Assembly (NCBI GenBank): GCA_023229435.1
Contig: JALNZF010000002.1
Span: 1 to 64,000 of the forward strand
Source: Nitrospirota bacterium
GTDB taxonomy: Bacteria; Nitrospirota; UBA9217
Length of the DNA: 64,000 nt
Reading direction: 5' to 3'
Shown here: positions 33,439 through 42,243 of the stretch, piece after piece
How positions within the stretch are numbered: position 1 is the first letter of the stretch
Layout: every line of letters begins with the position of its first letter
The notes under the pieces: model-generated
The model's input: only the letters and a program-made list of their open reading frames with translations
Told to the model about the DNA's origin: nothing
Database searches by the model: none
Program-made: the position numbers and the translations under genes

Positions 33439-34191
33439 ATGAAACTTGTGCGATTTCAGGTCCAGGGTCGGACGGCGTGCGGGATCCTGAATGGCGAAGA
33501 AGTGACCGAAATCGAGGGTGACTTCTTTGGTCCCCTGAAAACGCTATCCCCGGGTCATGCACGCGCAAGCGTGAAGCTCCTGGCCCCGTGCAGTCCGTCA
33601 AAGGTCATCGCCGTGGGATTGAACTATCGGGACCATGCCCGGGAGCTGGAGCTGCCGGTCCCCGAAACACCGATCATCTTTCTCAAGCCGCCGACAACCA
33701 TCATCGGTCCCGGCGACATCATACGATATCCCGGAACGAGTTCCCAGGTCGACTACGAGGCCGAGCTCGGGATCGTCATAAAGGGCCGGGTAAAAGATAT
33801 CCGGCCTGAAGAGGCTCGCAGGCACATTCTGGGCTACACCTGCGCCAACGACGTAACGGCGAGGGACCTCCAGAAAAAGGACGGCCAGTGGACGCGTGCC
33901 AAGTCATTCGACACGTTCTGCCCCGTCGGCCCCTGGATCGAGACCGATCTCGAGCCTGATGATCTTCTTGTCGAGTCCTATCTCAACGGCGGGCGGCGGC
34001 AATCGTCGCGGACCTCGCAGTTTATTTTCAGGGCGGATCATCTCGTCAGCTTCATTTCTCAGATCATGACGCTTTACCCTGGCGACCTCATCATCACCGG
34101 CACTCCGGCAGGTATCGGCCCGATGGAACCGGGTGATGAGATCGAGGTGAGGATCGAGGGTATCGGCAGTTTGAAGAACGTGGTAAAGTAA
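33439..34191 (+). CDS. fumarylacetoacetate-hydrolase-family protein
   Basis: A 250-residue protein with an N-terminal strand domain (1-50) and the FAH catalytic fold (55-250). Metal-ligand segments are visible: 'GLNYRDHARELE', DYEAELGIVI, YTCANDVTARD and the GTPAGIGPMEPGDEIEV tail. Family members hydrolyse or decarboxylate 1,3-dicarbonyl acids such as acylpyruvates and oxaloacetate. A role in clearing a damaged keto acid is possible, given the setting among dap genes, but the substrate is unknown. Confidence 0.9.
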   Translation: MKLVRFQVQGRTACGILNGEEVTEIEGDFFGPLKTLSPGHARASVKLLAPCSPSKVIAVGLNYRDHARELELPVPETPIIFLKPPTTIIGPGDIIRYPGTSSQVDYEAELGIVIKGRVKDIRPEEARRHILGYTCANDVTARDLQKKDGQWTRAKSFDTFCPVGPWIETDLEPDDLLVESYLNGGRRQSSRTSQFIFRADHLVSFISQIMTLYPGDLIITGTPAGIGPMEPGDEIEVRIEGIGSLKNVVK

Positions 34192-34192
34192 G

Positions 34193-34278
34193 TTAAAATG
34201 CAGATTGCAAAATGCAAATTTCAAAATTACGCGGCGCATTATTTTGCATTTTGCACTTTGACTTTTGCATTTCTTTGA
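34193..34278. repeat. AT-rich palindrome before dapL
   Basis: Arms of 'GCAAAATGCAAATTTCAAAA' and 'TTTTGCATTTTGCACTTTG' form a long imperfect hairpin ending next to the dapL ribosome site. Confidence 0.6.
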
Positions 34279-34289
34279 GGAGGTTTTCA

Positions 34290-35534
34290 TTGTCGCAGAC
34301 TAGCGAACCTTACATCCAATCCCTGTTTGCCGAGCGCATCGGCGGCAGGATGTTCGGCAAGGAGCAGAAGATATATAAGTTCGAGAAGATCAAGCGTGCA
34401 AAGCGTTCGGCCCTTGCTGCGCATCCGGACGCCGAGCTTATCGATTTCGGCGTCGGCGAACCGGATGAGATGGCCTTCCCCGGCGTGGTCCGGACGCTCC
34501 AGAAGGAGGCCGAGAAGCCTGAAAACCGCGGCTACGCTGACAACGGTATTCAGGAGTTCAAGGAAGCCGCCGCGAGGTACCTGCAGAAGGTCTACGGTGT
34601 CACCGGCATCGATCCCGAGACTGAAGTCCTGCACGGCATCGGAAGCAAACCCGTGCTCGCCATGCTGCCGGCGATCTTCATTAATCCCGGCGACGTGACG
34701 CTCATGACCGTGCCTAACTATCCCATCATGGGCACCCATACCCGCTGGTACGGCGGCATGGTTGTGAATTTGCCGCTCTACGAGGAGAACGGTTTTCTCC
34801 CCTCTCTCGAGGCAATTCCGGCTGACGTAAGGAGTCGCGCCAAGCTCCTGTACCTCAACTATCCGAACAATCCCACGGGCGCGGGAGCGACCAGGCCGTT
34901 CTTCGAAAAGGTCGTCGCGTTTGCGAAAAACAACAACATCATCGTCGTGCATGACGCCGCCTATGCCGCGCTCATGTATGGAACAAAGCCGCTCTCATTT
35001 CTTTCAATTCCCGGCGCCAGGGACGTGGGAGTGGAAATCCATTCTCTTTCCAAGGCGTTTAACATGACGGGCTGGCGCCTTTCTTTTATGGCCGGGAACG
35101 AGCGCGTGATCGCCGGTTACGGGAATGTGAAGGACAATTACGACTCGGGCCAGTTCAAGGCGATCCAGAAGGCAGGCGTCTACGCCCTGGACCATCCCGA
35201 GATCACGGATGAGATCACGGCCAAGTACGAGCGCAGGCTCCGGGCCATGTCAGGCGTGCTGGCGGAGATGGGATTCAACGCGAAAATGCCGGCGGGTACG
35301 TTCTACCTGTACGTTAAAATGCCGGCGGGTGTCAAGGGCGGCAGAAGATTCGCGAGCGCTGAGGATTTCTCGGAGTTCCTTATTGCCGAGAAGTTCATCA
35401 GCACCGTGCCCTGGGACGACGCAGGCTCCTACATCCGCTTCTCGGCCACCTTTGAAGCAAAAGACAGGGCTGACGAGCAGCGGGTGCTTGACGAGTTTAA
35501 AAAACGGATGGGCGGTCTGCAGTTCGAGTTTTAA
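34290..35534 (+). CDS. dapL: LL-diaminopimelate aminotransferase
   Basis: A 414-residue class I/II aminotransferase converting tetrahydrodipicolinate directly to LL-diaminopimelate with glutamate. The TTG at 34290 is chosen because GAGGAGG lies 6 bp upstream. Frames reaching further back run into the palindrome. Landmarks are FGVGEPDE, LYLNYPNNPTGA, VVHDAAYAAL (cofactor aspartate) and the PLP lysine in HSLSKAFNMTGWRL. It resembles the DapL2-type branch rather than plant-type DapL, a judgement by eye. It replaces the dapD-dapC-dapE steps and completes the lysine pathway of this block. Confidence 0.92.
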   Translation: MSQTSEPYIQSLFAERIGGRMFGKEQKIYKFEKIKRAKRSALAAHPDAELIDFGVGEPDEMAFPGVVRTLQKEAEKPENRGYADNGIQEFKEAAARYLQKVYGVTGIDPETEVLHGIGSKPVLAMLPAIFINPGDVTLMTVPNYPIMGTHTRWYGGMVVNLPLYEENGFLPSLEAIPADVRSRAKLLYLNYPNNPTGAGATRPFFEKVVAFAKNNNIIVVHDAAYAALMYGTKPLSFLSIPGARDVGVEIHSLSKAFNMTGWRLSFMAGNERVIAGYGNVKDNYDSGQFKAIQKAGVYALDHPEITDEITAKYERRLRAMSGVLAEMGFNAKMPAGTFYLYVKMPAGVKGGRRFASAEDFSEFLIAEKFISTVPWDDAGSYIRFSATFEAKDRADEQRVLDEFKKRMGGLQFEF

Positions 35535-35576
35535 GATAACGACGGGGAACAGGGAAATGAGGAATGAAATTAGTAA

Positions 35577-35712
35577 CTACTCAGATTGGCCGCAAAAGAA
35601 CGCAAAGAACTCAGAGAAGAAACCTGAAACCATGTATTTCAGTTTTAATTCTCTCTGCGATCCTTGCGTTCTTTCGCGGCTAACAGATTTTGACCTGATT
35701 TGAACTGAGTAG
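35577..35712. repeat. palindromic element with ACTACTCAG ends
   Basis: Starts ACTACTCAG and ends CTGAGTAG. The inner arms are CCGCAAAAGAACGCAAAG and TTGCGTTCTTTCGCGG. It fills the dapL-folK gap. Confidence 0.72.
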
Positions 35713-35765
35713 ATACTGAAATTATCCAACGATCTGGTTACCATCCTCTATTGTCGGTAATTATC

Positions 35766-36278
35766 ATGTCAACCATAGCATACATCGGGATAGGCTCGAA
35801 CATAGGGGACAAGACAGCCAACTGTCAGACGGCCGTCGAGTGTCTTGTAGAAGCGGGCCGGATCATCGGCGTTTCCTCGTTCTACTACACGGAGCCGGTA
35901 GGCTACAAAGAGCAAGAGGATTTCATCAATGCCGTCGCTACCCTGGAGACCAATTGCTCGCCCGTCGAGCTTTTGGCGATCTGTCATGCCATCGAAGACC
36001 GGCTGGGGCGCAGTCGGACCGTACGCTGGGGTCCGCGTACCGTTGACCTCGACATCCTGCTGTATGGAGACCTGGTGATGAGCCGGCCGGACCTTGTCAT
36101 TCCCCATCCTTTAATGGCGGCAAGAAAGTTCGTGCTGATGCCGCTTGTTGAGATCGCTTCTGCGGTCATGCATCCGGTCTTGAACAAAACAATGCTCCAG
36201 CTTCTCGGTGAACTGCAGAACTCGCACACGGTGATGAAATGCAAGCTCGTAAAAAAACACCATGACCCCAAAACCTGA
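35766..36278 (+). CDS. folK: 2-amino-4-hydroxy-6-hydroxymethyldihydropteridine pyrophosphokinase
   Basis: A 170-residue enzyme of folate synthesis that pyrophosphorylates the pterin precursor of dihydropteroate. Seen are YIGIGSNIGDK, SSFYYTEPVG, FINAVATLET and the signature WGPRTVDLDILLYG, followed by PHPLMAARKFVLMPL. The ATG at 35766 matches the family start, but no good ribosome site is visible. It overlaps the nucleoside kinase gene by 17 bp, so the two are co-translated. Confidence 0.95.
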   Translation: MSTIAYIGIGSNIGDKTANCQTAVECLVEAGRIIGVSSFYYTEPVGYKEQEDFINAVATLETNCSPVELLAICHAIEDRLGRSRTVRWGPRTVDLDILLYGDLVMSRPDLVIPHPLMAARKFVLMPLVEIASAVMHPVLNKTMLQLLGELQNSHTVMKCKLVKKHHDPKT

Positions 36279-36924
36279 TATACGCCCTACCCGCTACATT
36301 GTGACCGAAGGCCCGGTCGGTGTCGGCAAGACCAGCCTCACCTCGCTGCTCGCCGAAGAGCTCGGCGCACGCTTGATCCTCGAGCAAGCGGAGGAAAACC
36401 CCTTTCTCGATCATTTTTACAAGGACCCTGTCCGGTACCGGTTCCAAACGCAGATGTTCTTCCTCCTGAGCAGGTTCAGCCAGCAGCAGGAGATGGCGCA
36501 GCCGGACCTGTTCACGCGCATCACGATCAGCGACTATCTCTTTGACAAGGACCGGATCTTCGCATACTTGAACCTCGACGAGAACGAACTGGCGCTCTAT
36601 GAGCAGGTTTACCGGATCCTTGAACCGAAGATCGTCCAGCCCGACCTGGTGATCTTTCTCCAGGCGGACACCGACACGCTGATCCGACGCATTAAACAAC
36701 GCGGCAGGTCATTTGAAAAAGAAATCGGACTCGATTACATCGCCGCGGTGAACGAGGCCTACAATCAGTTCTTCTTTCGCTATACCGATACCCCGCTCCT
36801 CGTCATCAACACCTCGGACATCGACTTTGTCCATCGCCGGGAAGACCTCGACGACCTGCTGAAGCAGGTCCTGGGCATGAAGCAGGGCACGCAGTACTAC
36901 GTGCCGCGGTCGAGGGTAAAATAA
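36262..36924 (+). CDS. deoxynucleoside kinase family protein
   Basis: A 220-residue P-loop kinase. Walker A is EGPVGVGKTSL (16-26). 'ISDYLFDKDRIFA' supplies the DR(S)-type catalytic segment, and 'RIKQRGRSFEKEI' is the arginine-rich lid. This matches the dNK/dGK family that phosphorylates deoxynucleosides for salvage. The 17-bp overlap with folK is a recurring arrangement in my recollection of related genomes. Base specificity is not readable from sequence. Confidence 0.88.
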   Translation: MTPKPDIRPTRYIVTEGPVGVGKTSLTSLLAEELGARLILEQAEENPFLDHFYKDPVRYRFQTQMFFLLSRFSQQQEMAQPDLFTRITISDYLFDKDRIFAYLNLDENELALYEQVYRILEPKIVQPDLVIFLQADTDTLIRRIKQRGRSFEKEIGLDYIAAVNEAYNQFFFRYTDTPLLVINTSDIDFVHRREDLDDLLKQVLGMKQGTQYYVPRSRVK

Positions 36925-36932
36925 TACAAATA

Positions 36933-37112
36933 ACCAGGTTCAAAGACTTCGGCGAGCTTTTCGGCAGTGAGCCGCTCAGGGCCGAACCGCTCAGTCGAGC
37001 CGTTCCAGGTTCACGGTTCAAGGTTTAATAATGACCGATAAAAAATTCCAATATTTAATATTAGTTTCAAACCGTGAACCTTGAACCGTGAACCTGTTAA
37101 TCCGAGTAGTTA
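36933..37112. repeat. palindromic element before the ABC permeases
   Basis: A 180-bp gap element. Arms CCAGGTTCACGGTTCAAGGT and ACCTTGAACCGTGAACCTG flank an AT-rich centre, and the right end reads CCGAGTAGTTAC. The left part holds GAGCCGCTCAGG/CCGCTCAGTCGAGC hairpins. Confidence 0.65.
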
Positions 37113-37172
37113 CGCTTTTTCATTTTTTTCGATTGCGGTTTATCACCTTTTTGTATAGGATTGACCTCATCC

Positions 37173-38108
37173 ATGGCGATCTACATTCTGAAAAGGCTTT
37201 TTCTCTTCATCCCTACCCTTCTCGGCATCACCCTTATAACCTTCATCCTGATGCAATCCCTGCCCGGCGACCCCGTGACAGCCATGGTTGGCGAGCGGGC
37301 ATCTCCCGAGACGATCGCTCGAATCCGTACCGAACTGGGCCTGGACAAGTCACGCACCTACCAATATTTAATGTATCTTAAACGACTCGGGAGCGGACAA
37401 CTCGGGCAGTCATTATACACCAATCGTATGGTTGCGGACGACCTGCTTCAGAAATTCCCGAATACGGCGAGGCTCGCGCTCGCGGCAATGCTCTTTGCAT
37501 CGGTCATCGGCATCGGTATGGGCGTGTTCGCGGCCTCCAAGCGCGGCACGAACTGGGACCGGTTCGTGACGCTCCTATCCGTGGGCGGCATCTCCATACC
37601 CGTCTTCTGGCTCGGCCTCGCGCTCATGCTCCTGTTCGCCTTCTATCTTCGATGGCTCCCGCCATCGGGTATGGGCGATGGCAGTCTCCTCTACCTCATC
37701 CTCCCGGCGGCCACGCTCGGGACCTTCTCGCTCTCCTACATCGTACGCATAACGCGGTCGTCCATGCTCGAGACGCTTTCCCAGCCCTATGTCGCGGCCG
37801 CCCGCGCCAAGGGATTATCGGAAACCGACGTGGTGTTCAAACATGCGCTCAAGAACGCCCTCATCCCCGTGGTAACGCTCATCGGTCTGGACCTCGGTTC
37901 CTATCTAAACGGCGCGGTATTGACCGAAACGATCTTCGGATGGGACGGCCTTGGCCGCTACGCGCTCGACGGAATTCTGAAAAGAGATTACCCCGTCATC
38001 ATGGGCGTTGTGCTCGTCGGCGCCGTGATCTTTGTGACCATGAACCTTCTGGTCGACATCTCGTACCATTTTCTGGATCCACGGGTGAGGGTGAAGCATG
38101 AACCGTAA
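37173..38108 (+). CDS. ABC transporter permease, DppB/OppB family
   Basis: A 311-residue inner-membrane protein of the peptide/nickel class. TM1 is at 6-27, followed by the conserved periplasmic SLPGDPVTAMVG loop. Five further helices follow, with the EAA motif region AARAKGLSETDVVFKHALKNALIPVVT contacting the ATPase. It ends with the family tail DPRVRVKHEP. It is followed by the DppC-type permease after about 50 bp. No substrate-binding protein or ATPase gene lies nearby, so partners must be encoded elsewhere. Confidence 0.93.
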   Translation: MAIYILKRLFLFIPTLLGITLITFILMQSLPGDPVTAMVGERASPETIARIRTELGLDKSRTYQYLMYLKRLGSGQLGQSLYTNRMVADDLLQKFPNTARLALAAMLFASVIGIGMGVFAASKRGTNWDRFVTLLSVGGISIPVFWLGLALMLLFAFYLRWLPPSGMGDGSLLYLILPAATLGTFSLSYIVRITRSSMLETLSQPYVAAARAKGLSETDVVFKHALKNALIPVVTLIGLDLGSYLNGAVLTETIFGWDGLGRYALDGILKRDYPVIMGVVLVGAVIFVTMNLLVDISYHFLDPRVRVKHEP

Positions 38109-38161
38109 GAAGTTCGGAGTTTGGAGCTCGGAGTGCGGAGTGATTCAACTACCAGGTTGCT

Positions 38162-38998
38162 ATGCTCAATGACCTCTCCATAAAAGATTTGACGTCAAAC
38201 ACCCCTGCACTGATCGCGGTGATCCTGCTCGTCGTTCTCGCGCTCACGGCTATTGTCGGGCCTTTTCTTGTTTCCTATGATCCTCTTGCCATGGACCTCG
38301 ACACCCTGATTCAGCCACCGGGCAAAGCGCATCTTCTCGGCACGGACAGCAAGGGACGGGACATCCTTTCGCGCGTTGTTTACGGCTCCCGCATCTCTCT
38401 CAGCGTCGGGATCATCGCGTCCGCGCTCTCTCTCGGTATCGGCATTTTTTTCGGATTGGTTGCGGGGTACTTTGGCGGCACCGTGGACGCATTTCTTTCT
38501 CAGGTATTCGATATTTTTCTCGCGTTCCCGAGTTTGTTGCTCGCCATCGGCATCAGCGCGGTAATGCCCCCGGGGCTGACTTCCGCTATGCTGGCGATCA
38601 CGCTCGTAGGATGGGCCGGATTCGCCCGGCTGGTACGGGGGATCGCCCTTTCACTCAAAGAACAGACCTATGTTGAGGCATCGCAATCCCTCGGCGCTTC
38701 GTCGGCAAGAATCTTGTATCGGCACATCCTGCCGAACGCGCTTCCGTTGATCCTTGTTGCCGGCAGTCTGCGCGTCGGAGGATTTATTTTACTTGAGGCG
38801 GCACTTTCGTTCCTCGGCCTCGGCGTGCAGCCGCCCACCCCCACCTGGGGCTCGATGATCAGCTTGAACCGCGCCTATATAAACTCCGCGCCCTGGATGG
38901 TGATCTTCCCCGGCCTCGCCATCAGCATCACGGTGATAAGCTTCAATATTCTCGGCGACTTTCTTCGGGACAAGCTCGACCCGCGAATGCAGGTGTAA
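38162..38998 (+). CDS. ABC transporter permease, DppC/OppC family
   Basis: A 278-residue partner permease. It has an N-terminal helix (about 14-36), the LLGTDSKGRDILSRVVYGSR signature, and the EAA loop EASQSLGASSARILYRHILPNA. The tail is FLRDKLDPRM. Together with the upstream gene it forms the transmembrane pair of a peptide, nickel or related importer. The substrate is not inferable. Confidence 0.93.
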   Translation: MLNDLSIKDLTSNTPALIAVILLVVLALTAIVGPFLVSYDPLAMDLDTLIQPPGKAHLLGTDSKGRDILSRVVYGSRISLSVGIIASALSLGIGIFFGLVAGYFGGTVDAFLSQVFDIFLAFPSLLLAIGISAVMPPGLTSAMLAITLVGWAGFARLVRGIALSLKEQTYVEASQSLGASSARILYRHILPNALPLILVAGSLRVGGFILLEAALSFLGLGVQPPTPTWGSMISLNRAYINSAPWMVIFPGLAISITVISFNILGDFLRDKLDPRMQV

Positions 38999-39125
38999 CA
39001 GGCAGTATAAAGTAAGACTGGGAGAACGGCGTGAAGTTCAACCTTCGGCGAGTATTCAATTTCCTTGACGGTTCATGGCTTGTGTGGTAGCATTGTCTTA
39101 CAATAATCTTACCTGGAGGAGCCCC

Positions 39126-39389
39126 ATGTTGTCCACAAAACTCTCGAGTAAAGGCCAGGTCATCATCCCCAAGGAAATCCGCAATCGGCACCACTGGGAG
39201 CCGGGGCAGGAGCTTCAAGCCATAGATACCGATGATGGTATCCTGCTCAGGCCTGCGTCCCCGTTCCCGGAGACCACCCTGCGGGAGGTGTCCTCTTGTC
39301 TTTCGTACTCCGGCAAGCCCAAGACCATCGAGGAGATGGAAGCGGCCATCAAAAAAGGCGCGGGGACCATGAAACATGACCGGCGTTGA
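39126..39389 (+). CDS. vapB: AbrB-type antitoxin of a VapBC pair
   Basis: An 87-residue protein starting at the ATG after TGGAGGAG. Residues 1-48 form an AbrB/SpoVT swapped-hairpin DNA-binding domain (STKLSSKGQVIIPKEIR). The C-terminal tail (about 60-87) should wrap the toxin. It overlaps the PIN toxin gene by 14 bp. Confidence 0.88.
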   Translation: MLSTKLSSKGQVIIPKEIRNRHHWEPGQELQAIDTDDGILLRPASPFPETTLREVSSCLSYSGKPKTIEEMEAAIKKGAGTMKHDRR

Positions 39390-39765
39390 CACCAACATCA
39401 TCGTCCGCCTGCTGACTGGTGACGACCCCAGCCAGTCGGAGAAGGCCCGCGCCGTTCTTAAGAAAGCCGACGTATTTGTTCCGGAAACGGTCATGCTGGA
39501 AACAGAGTGGGTCCTGCGCCATGCTTACGGCTTCGAGACAACGGCAATCCATGACGCCTTTACAAAATTATGCGGCCTCCCCAATGTCATCCTCCCGAAT
39601 CCTCATCGCATGCAAACCGCCTTGCAATGGTATACCGAAGGTCTGGACTTCGCCGATGCTCTTCATCTGGCTTCAAGTCAGGGATGCAGGGCTTTTTTCT
39701 CTTTCGATCGCAAGCTTGTTCGCAGCGCTGAGGGCCGCGGCCAGTGCAAGGTGAAGGAACCGTAA
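39376..39765 (+). CDS. vapC: VapC-type PIN ribonuclease toxin
   Basis: A 129-residue PIN-domain protein. Acidic metal-binding residues are D5 (GVDTNIIVRLL), E42 or E44 (ETEWVLR), D91/D94 (GLDFADALHLA) and D111 (SFDRKL). VapC toxins cut tRNA or rRNA and are held inactive by VapB. Complete and in the usual order after vapB. Confidence 0.9.
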   Translation: MTGVDTNIIVRLLTGDDPSQSEKARAVLKKADVFVPETVMLETEWVLRHAYGFETTAIHDAFTKLCGLPNVILPNPHRMQTALQWYTEGLDFADALHLASSQGCRAFFSFDRKLVRSAEGRGQCKVKEP

Positions 39766-39797
39766 TTGCCGGCCGTAATATCTAAAACACCGAATCG

Positions 39798-40034
39798 ATG
39801 TCGATCGAACCCGCTGTTGACACTTCCCGGGATCAAGCATATATTCGTCTACAATATTGGAACCAATTTGGCATAATCATTGCTAAACTGGTAAACAACG
39901 AAAATCCGTGCTTTACTGTCCCCCATAGTAAAGACCTAAAAACAAGGGGGATAGTCAATTACTTGTTGGAATTTACCAACCACACGCTCCAGCCGGTCTT
40001 CGCCGCTGAGCAGCTTACAATGTCAAAAGCATAA
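39798..40034 (+). CDS. doubtful small ORF
   Basis: An open frame of 78 codons without a ribosome site and without recognisable sequence. GC content falls sharply along it and stays low in the following genes. It may be non-coding junction DNA between vapBC and the AT-rich island. Confidence 0.2.
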   Translation: MSIEPAVDTSRDQAYIRLQYWNQFGIIIAKLVNNENPCFTVPHSKDLKTRGIVNYLLEFTNHTLQPVFAAEQLTMSKA

Positions 40035-40051
40035 CATCAGAGGTACACACA

Positions 40052-40339
40052 ATGATATATGCTGCCATAGTCGGTGTTCTTCTTGGACTAGACCATGCGC
40101 CTTGGGGAATCGCAATTCCTGTGATTGTTGGGCTTGTTGCGTTCAAAGGTATTATCGAGTTAGTTATCAAAAAGAATCCTATCACTGGCACTCCATCACC
40201 TTATGTACTTTATGTAGAGAACCTACAGAAGGCAGAACCTCTGACGGTTGCTCCTTGGCGTGGTTATTTGGTTCAAGTTATGCTTTTTGGAGTCATAGTC
40301 GGCATTGCCACCTATGGGCTTTGCCGCCTCGTTCTGTGA
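40052..40339 (+). CDS. small membrane protein, unknown
   Basis: A 95-residue protein with an AGAGG ribosome site. Two hydrophobic segments near the start (1-15 and 20-38) and one at the end (about 74-93) predict an integral membrane protein. The middle is polar. I do not recognise it. After the stop, the bases GACAAACGGCTCAAC (40364-40378) look like the left half of an attC-like site, but no right half is visible. Confidence 0.5.
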   Translation: MIYAAIVGVLLGLDHAPWGIAIPVIVGLVAFKGIIELVIKKNPITGTPSPYVLYVENLQKAEPLTVAPWRGYLVQVMLFGVIVGIATYGLCRLVL

Positions 40340-40400
40340 AACCACTAAATCAACAGCCCGACAAACGGCTCAACGTTCCAAGAATCAAAAGAGGTGAATC

Positions 40401-40940
40401 ATGGACGTAAAACGAGAAGCAGAAAATCTGATGCCCGATTCATTACCCAGGTGGATATTGGGATTATCCATACTGATAGCATCAGTCCTGTATAAGTTTT
40501 ACCCCGATTTACCAAAATCGTGGCTACCCCAAACAGAAGAAGTATACTTCCTGACCAGATTACTACTATCAGGATCAGTCCTATTACTTGGTTCTGTGTC
40601 ATTGGTTATCCTCTTAGCTCGGCACGACAAAAAAATACGACTACAATATGCTGCATTAAAATCTGATTTCAATGCCTTGGCTGATGACTCTCAAGGTAGA
40701 GCAACATTTAACAAGGCGTTACAATCGCAACTTGCTACCAATGCACAGGAACTTGATGTATTAAAAAAATCACATGCTGAACTTGAACGTATCTCCAATG
40801 AGCGCAAATTCCTTCTTGAAGTCGCGGAAAAAAAGATTGCCGAACTATCCAAACCCATAGAAGCGGCCGGCGCATCTTCTGAGCCAGGCCCCGATGATTA
40901 TCATGCTCCGCGTCGTAGACTGCCCCCTGCCGCATGGTAA
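40401..40940 (+). CDS. membrane-anchored coiled-coil protein, unknown
   Basis: A 179-residue protein with a good ribosome site (AAGAGGTG). Two transmembrane segments (about 16-35 and 50-72) precede a long coiled coil (about 78-155: 'LQSQLATNAQELDVLKKSHA'). The proline-rich tail is polar. No family is recognised. It is followed directly by an attC-like stem-loop and reads in the same direction as its neighbours, as integron cassettes do. Confidence 0.55.
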   Translation: MDVKREAENLMPDSLPRWILGLSILIASVLYKFYPDLPKSWLPQTEEVYFLTRLLLSGSVLLLGSVSLVILLARHDKKIRLQYAALKSDFNALADDSQGRATFNKALQSQLATNAQELDVLKKSHAELERISNERKFLLEVAEKKIAELSKPIEAAGASSEPGPDDYHAPRRRLPPAAW

Positions 40941-40950
40941 ACAGAGATTC

Positions 40951-40998
40951 CAACCAACGGATCGAGCCGACGAAACGCGGCTCATCCTGATGTTATTT
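40951..40998 (+). other. attC-like stem-loop a
   Basis: GGAT-c-GAGCCG-a-CG pairs with CG-CGGCTC-ATCC (40959-40972 with 40976-40987) around an AAA loop, leaving single bulged bases on one arm only. It begins CCAAC and ends TGATGTTAT. Bulges on one side and AAC/GTT ends are hallmarks of integron attC sites, but the right box does not fully match GTTRRRY. Confidence 0.45.
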
Positions 40999-41056
40999 AT
41001 TTCAGTACGAGGCTAAGAGAGACAAGCTTCGAGAACGCCTGAGGAGGATTTGTGGA

Positions 41057-41881
41057 GTGAATACAGATAGCACTTTATTTAAAATTACAACCATGATTGT
41101 AATTCCGCTATTAGCCTTGATTGTTCCTATTGCTATATTTATTGGAGATCATAAGAACAAAACTATATCCTTTGAAATTCTGTCTGAGTCTACTGTTGCT
41201 GATGTGACTTCTCCTTTAGGGGCTAAAATTCAGGTTCTCTACGATGGAAAGAAGCTCAAAAACCTGAAGACAATATTTATTCGAATTATCAATTCTGGCA
41301 ATGTTTCGATTAAGAAAACTGACTTTGAAAAAGATCTCCAACTTTTATTTGGTAAAAATGTCCGCGTCTTAGCTTCACGTGTCGACTATGCCTATCCAAA
41401 TAATTTATCAGTAAAGCCTATCGTTAAAGATGACAGGGTGCTGGTCAGCCCATTACTCTTAAATCCAAAAGATGAATTTACTATCGAGTCTCTCGTAACA
41501 GGTGAGACAGATAAAATCGGCATCGATGCCCGCATTGAGGGCATAACCCGCACAGAAATAACTAAGCACGGACACCTGTTGACAGCAACGAAGAAGCTTC
41601 GGCTGTTAGCCGGTCTAATATGCCTCTTTATTTATTTATATTCAGCATTATTACTGATTGAATTATTAAGAATAAAAAACGAACCAAAGATAATCTTGAT
41701 ACGGCCGTTAGAAATTCTATTTGTCTTAATTGCAGCGGCTTTGAGCTCGGTCGTATTAATGAAAGAAGTTATCAAGGGGATGGATATGTCTGTCTATGTG
41801 GTTATCCCCTTCGTTATTTTAGCAGCGATAGGAACTGCCTTATTGAAATATTTTACAAGAGGAATAAGATTTAAGGTTTGA
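41057..41881 (+). CDS. hypothetical membrane protein
   Basis: A 274-residue protein from a GTG about 9 bp after GAGGAGG. It has an N-terminal helix (10-29) and an extracytoplasmic beta-rich domain (about 36-175, with FIRIINSGNVSI). Three closely spaced C-terminal helices follow (about 182-203, 213-232 and 241-262). It is strongly AT-rich and not recognised. It ends about 65 bp before a second attC-like stem-loop. Confidence 0.55.
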   Translation: MNTDSTLFKITTMIVIPLLALIVPIAIFIGDHKNKTISFEILSESTVADVTSPLGAKIQVLYDGKKLKNLKTIFIRIINSGNVSIKKTDFEKDLQLLFGKNVRVLASRVDYAYPNNLSVKPIVKDDRVLVSPLLLNPKDEFTIESLVTGETDKIGIDARIEGITRTEITKHGHLLTATKKLRLLAGLICLFIYLYSALLLIELLRIKNEPKIILIRPLEILFVLIAAALSSVVLMKEVIKGMDMSVYVVIPFVILAAIGTALLKYFTRGIRFKV

Positions 41882-41945
41882 TAAAAAGACAACTGGACAT
41901 AACGTCCATAATATTCATCCAAGACCAAACTCGCACTAGGAAATC

Positions 41946-41998
41946 ATCATAACGAGTCGTTCGAGCCGCCCAAAGGCGGCTCAACGAGTCGTTCATAT
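41946..41998 (+). other. attC-like stem-loop b
   Basis: GTT-c-GAGCCGCC pairs with GGCGGCTC-AAC (41959-41970 with 41975-41985) around CAAA, again with one bulged C. The outer arms ATAACGAGTCG and CGAGTCGTTCAT extend the palindrome. The surrounding gap 41882-42243 contains nothing else I can name. Confidence 0.45.
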
Positions 41999-42243
41999 GC
42001 AGATTACAACTGGAATTCTGCTACGCCGTTAACAAATCGTCCGTTCCACAGTAGATAGGTGCTACTTGCAGTGCTTTTGATTTGATTGAAGTGAAGATTG
42101 CCAGGAGTAACATAGCTGCGAGGTCCTTCCTATAACTCGCAACGGTTACATATTATGAAAATGAATATTAAATAGGATGTTAACCAGCAGACGGCCATAG
42201 TGATCGAGTAATTGTTGATTTATTAATACACACTGAGGATTGA

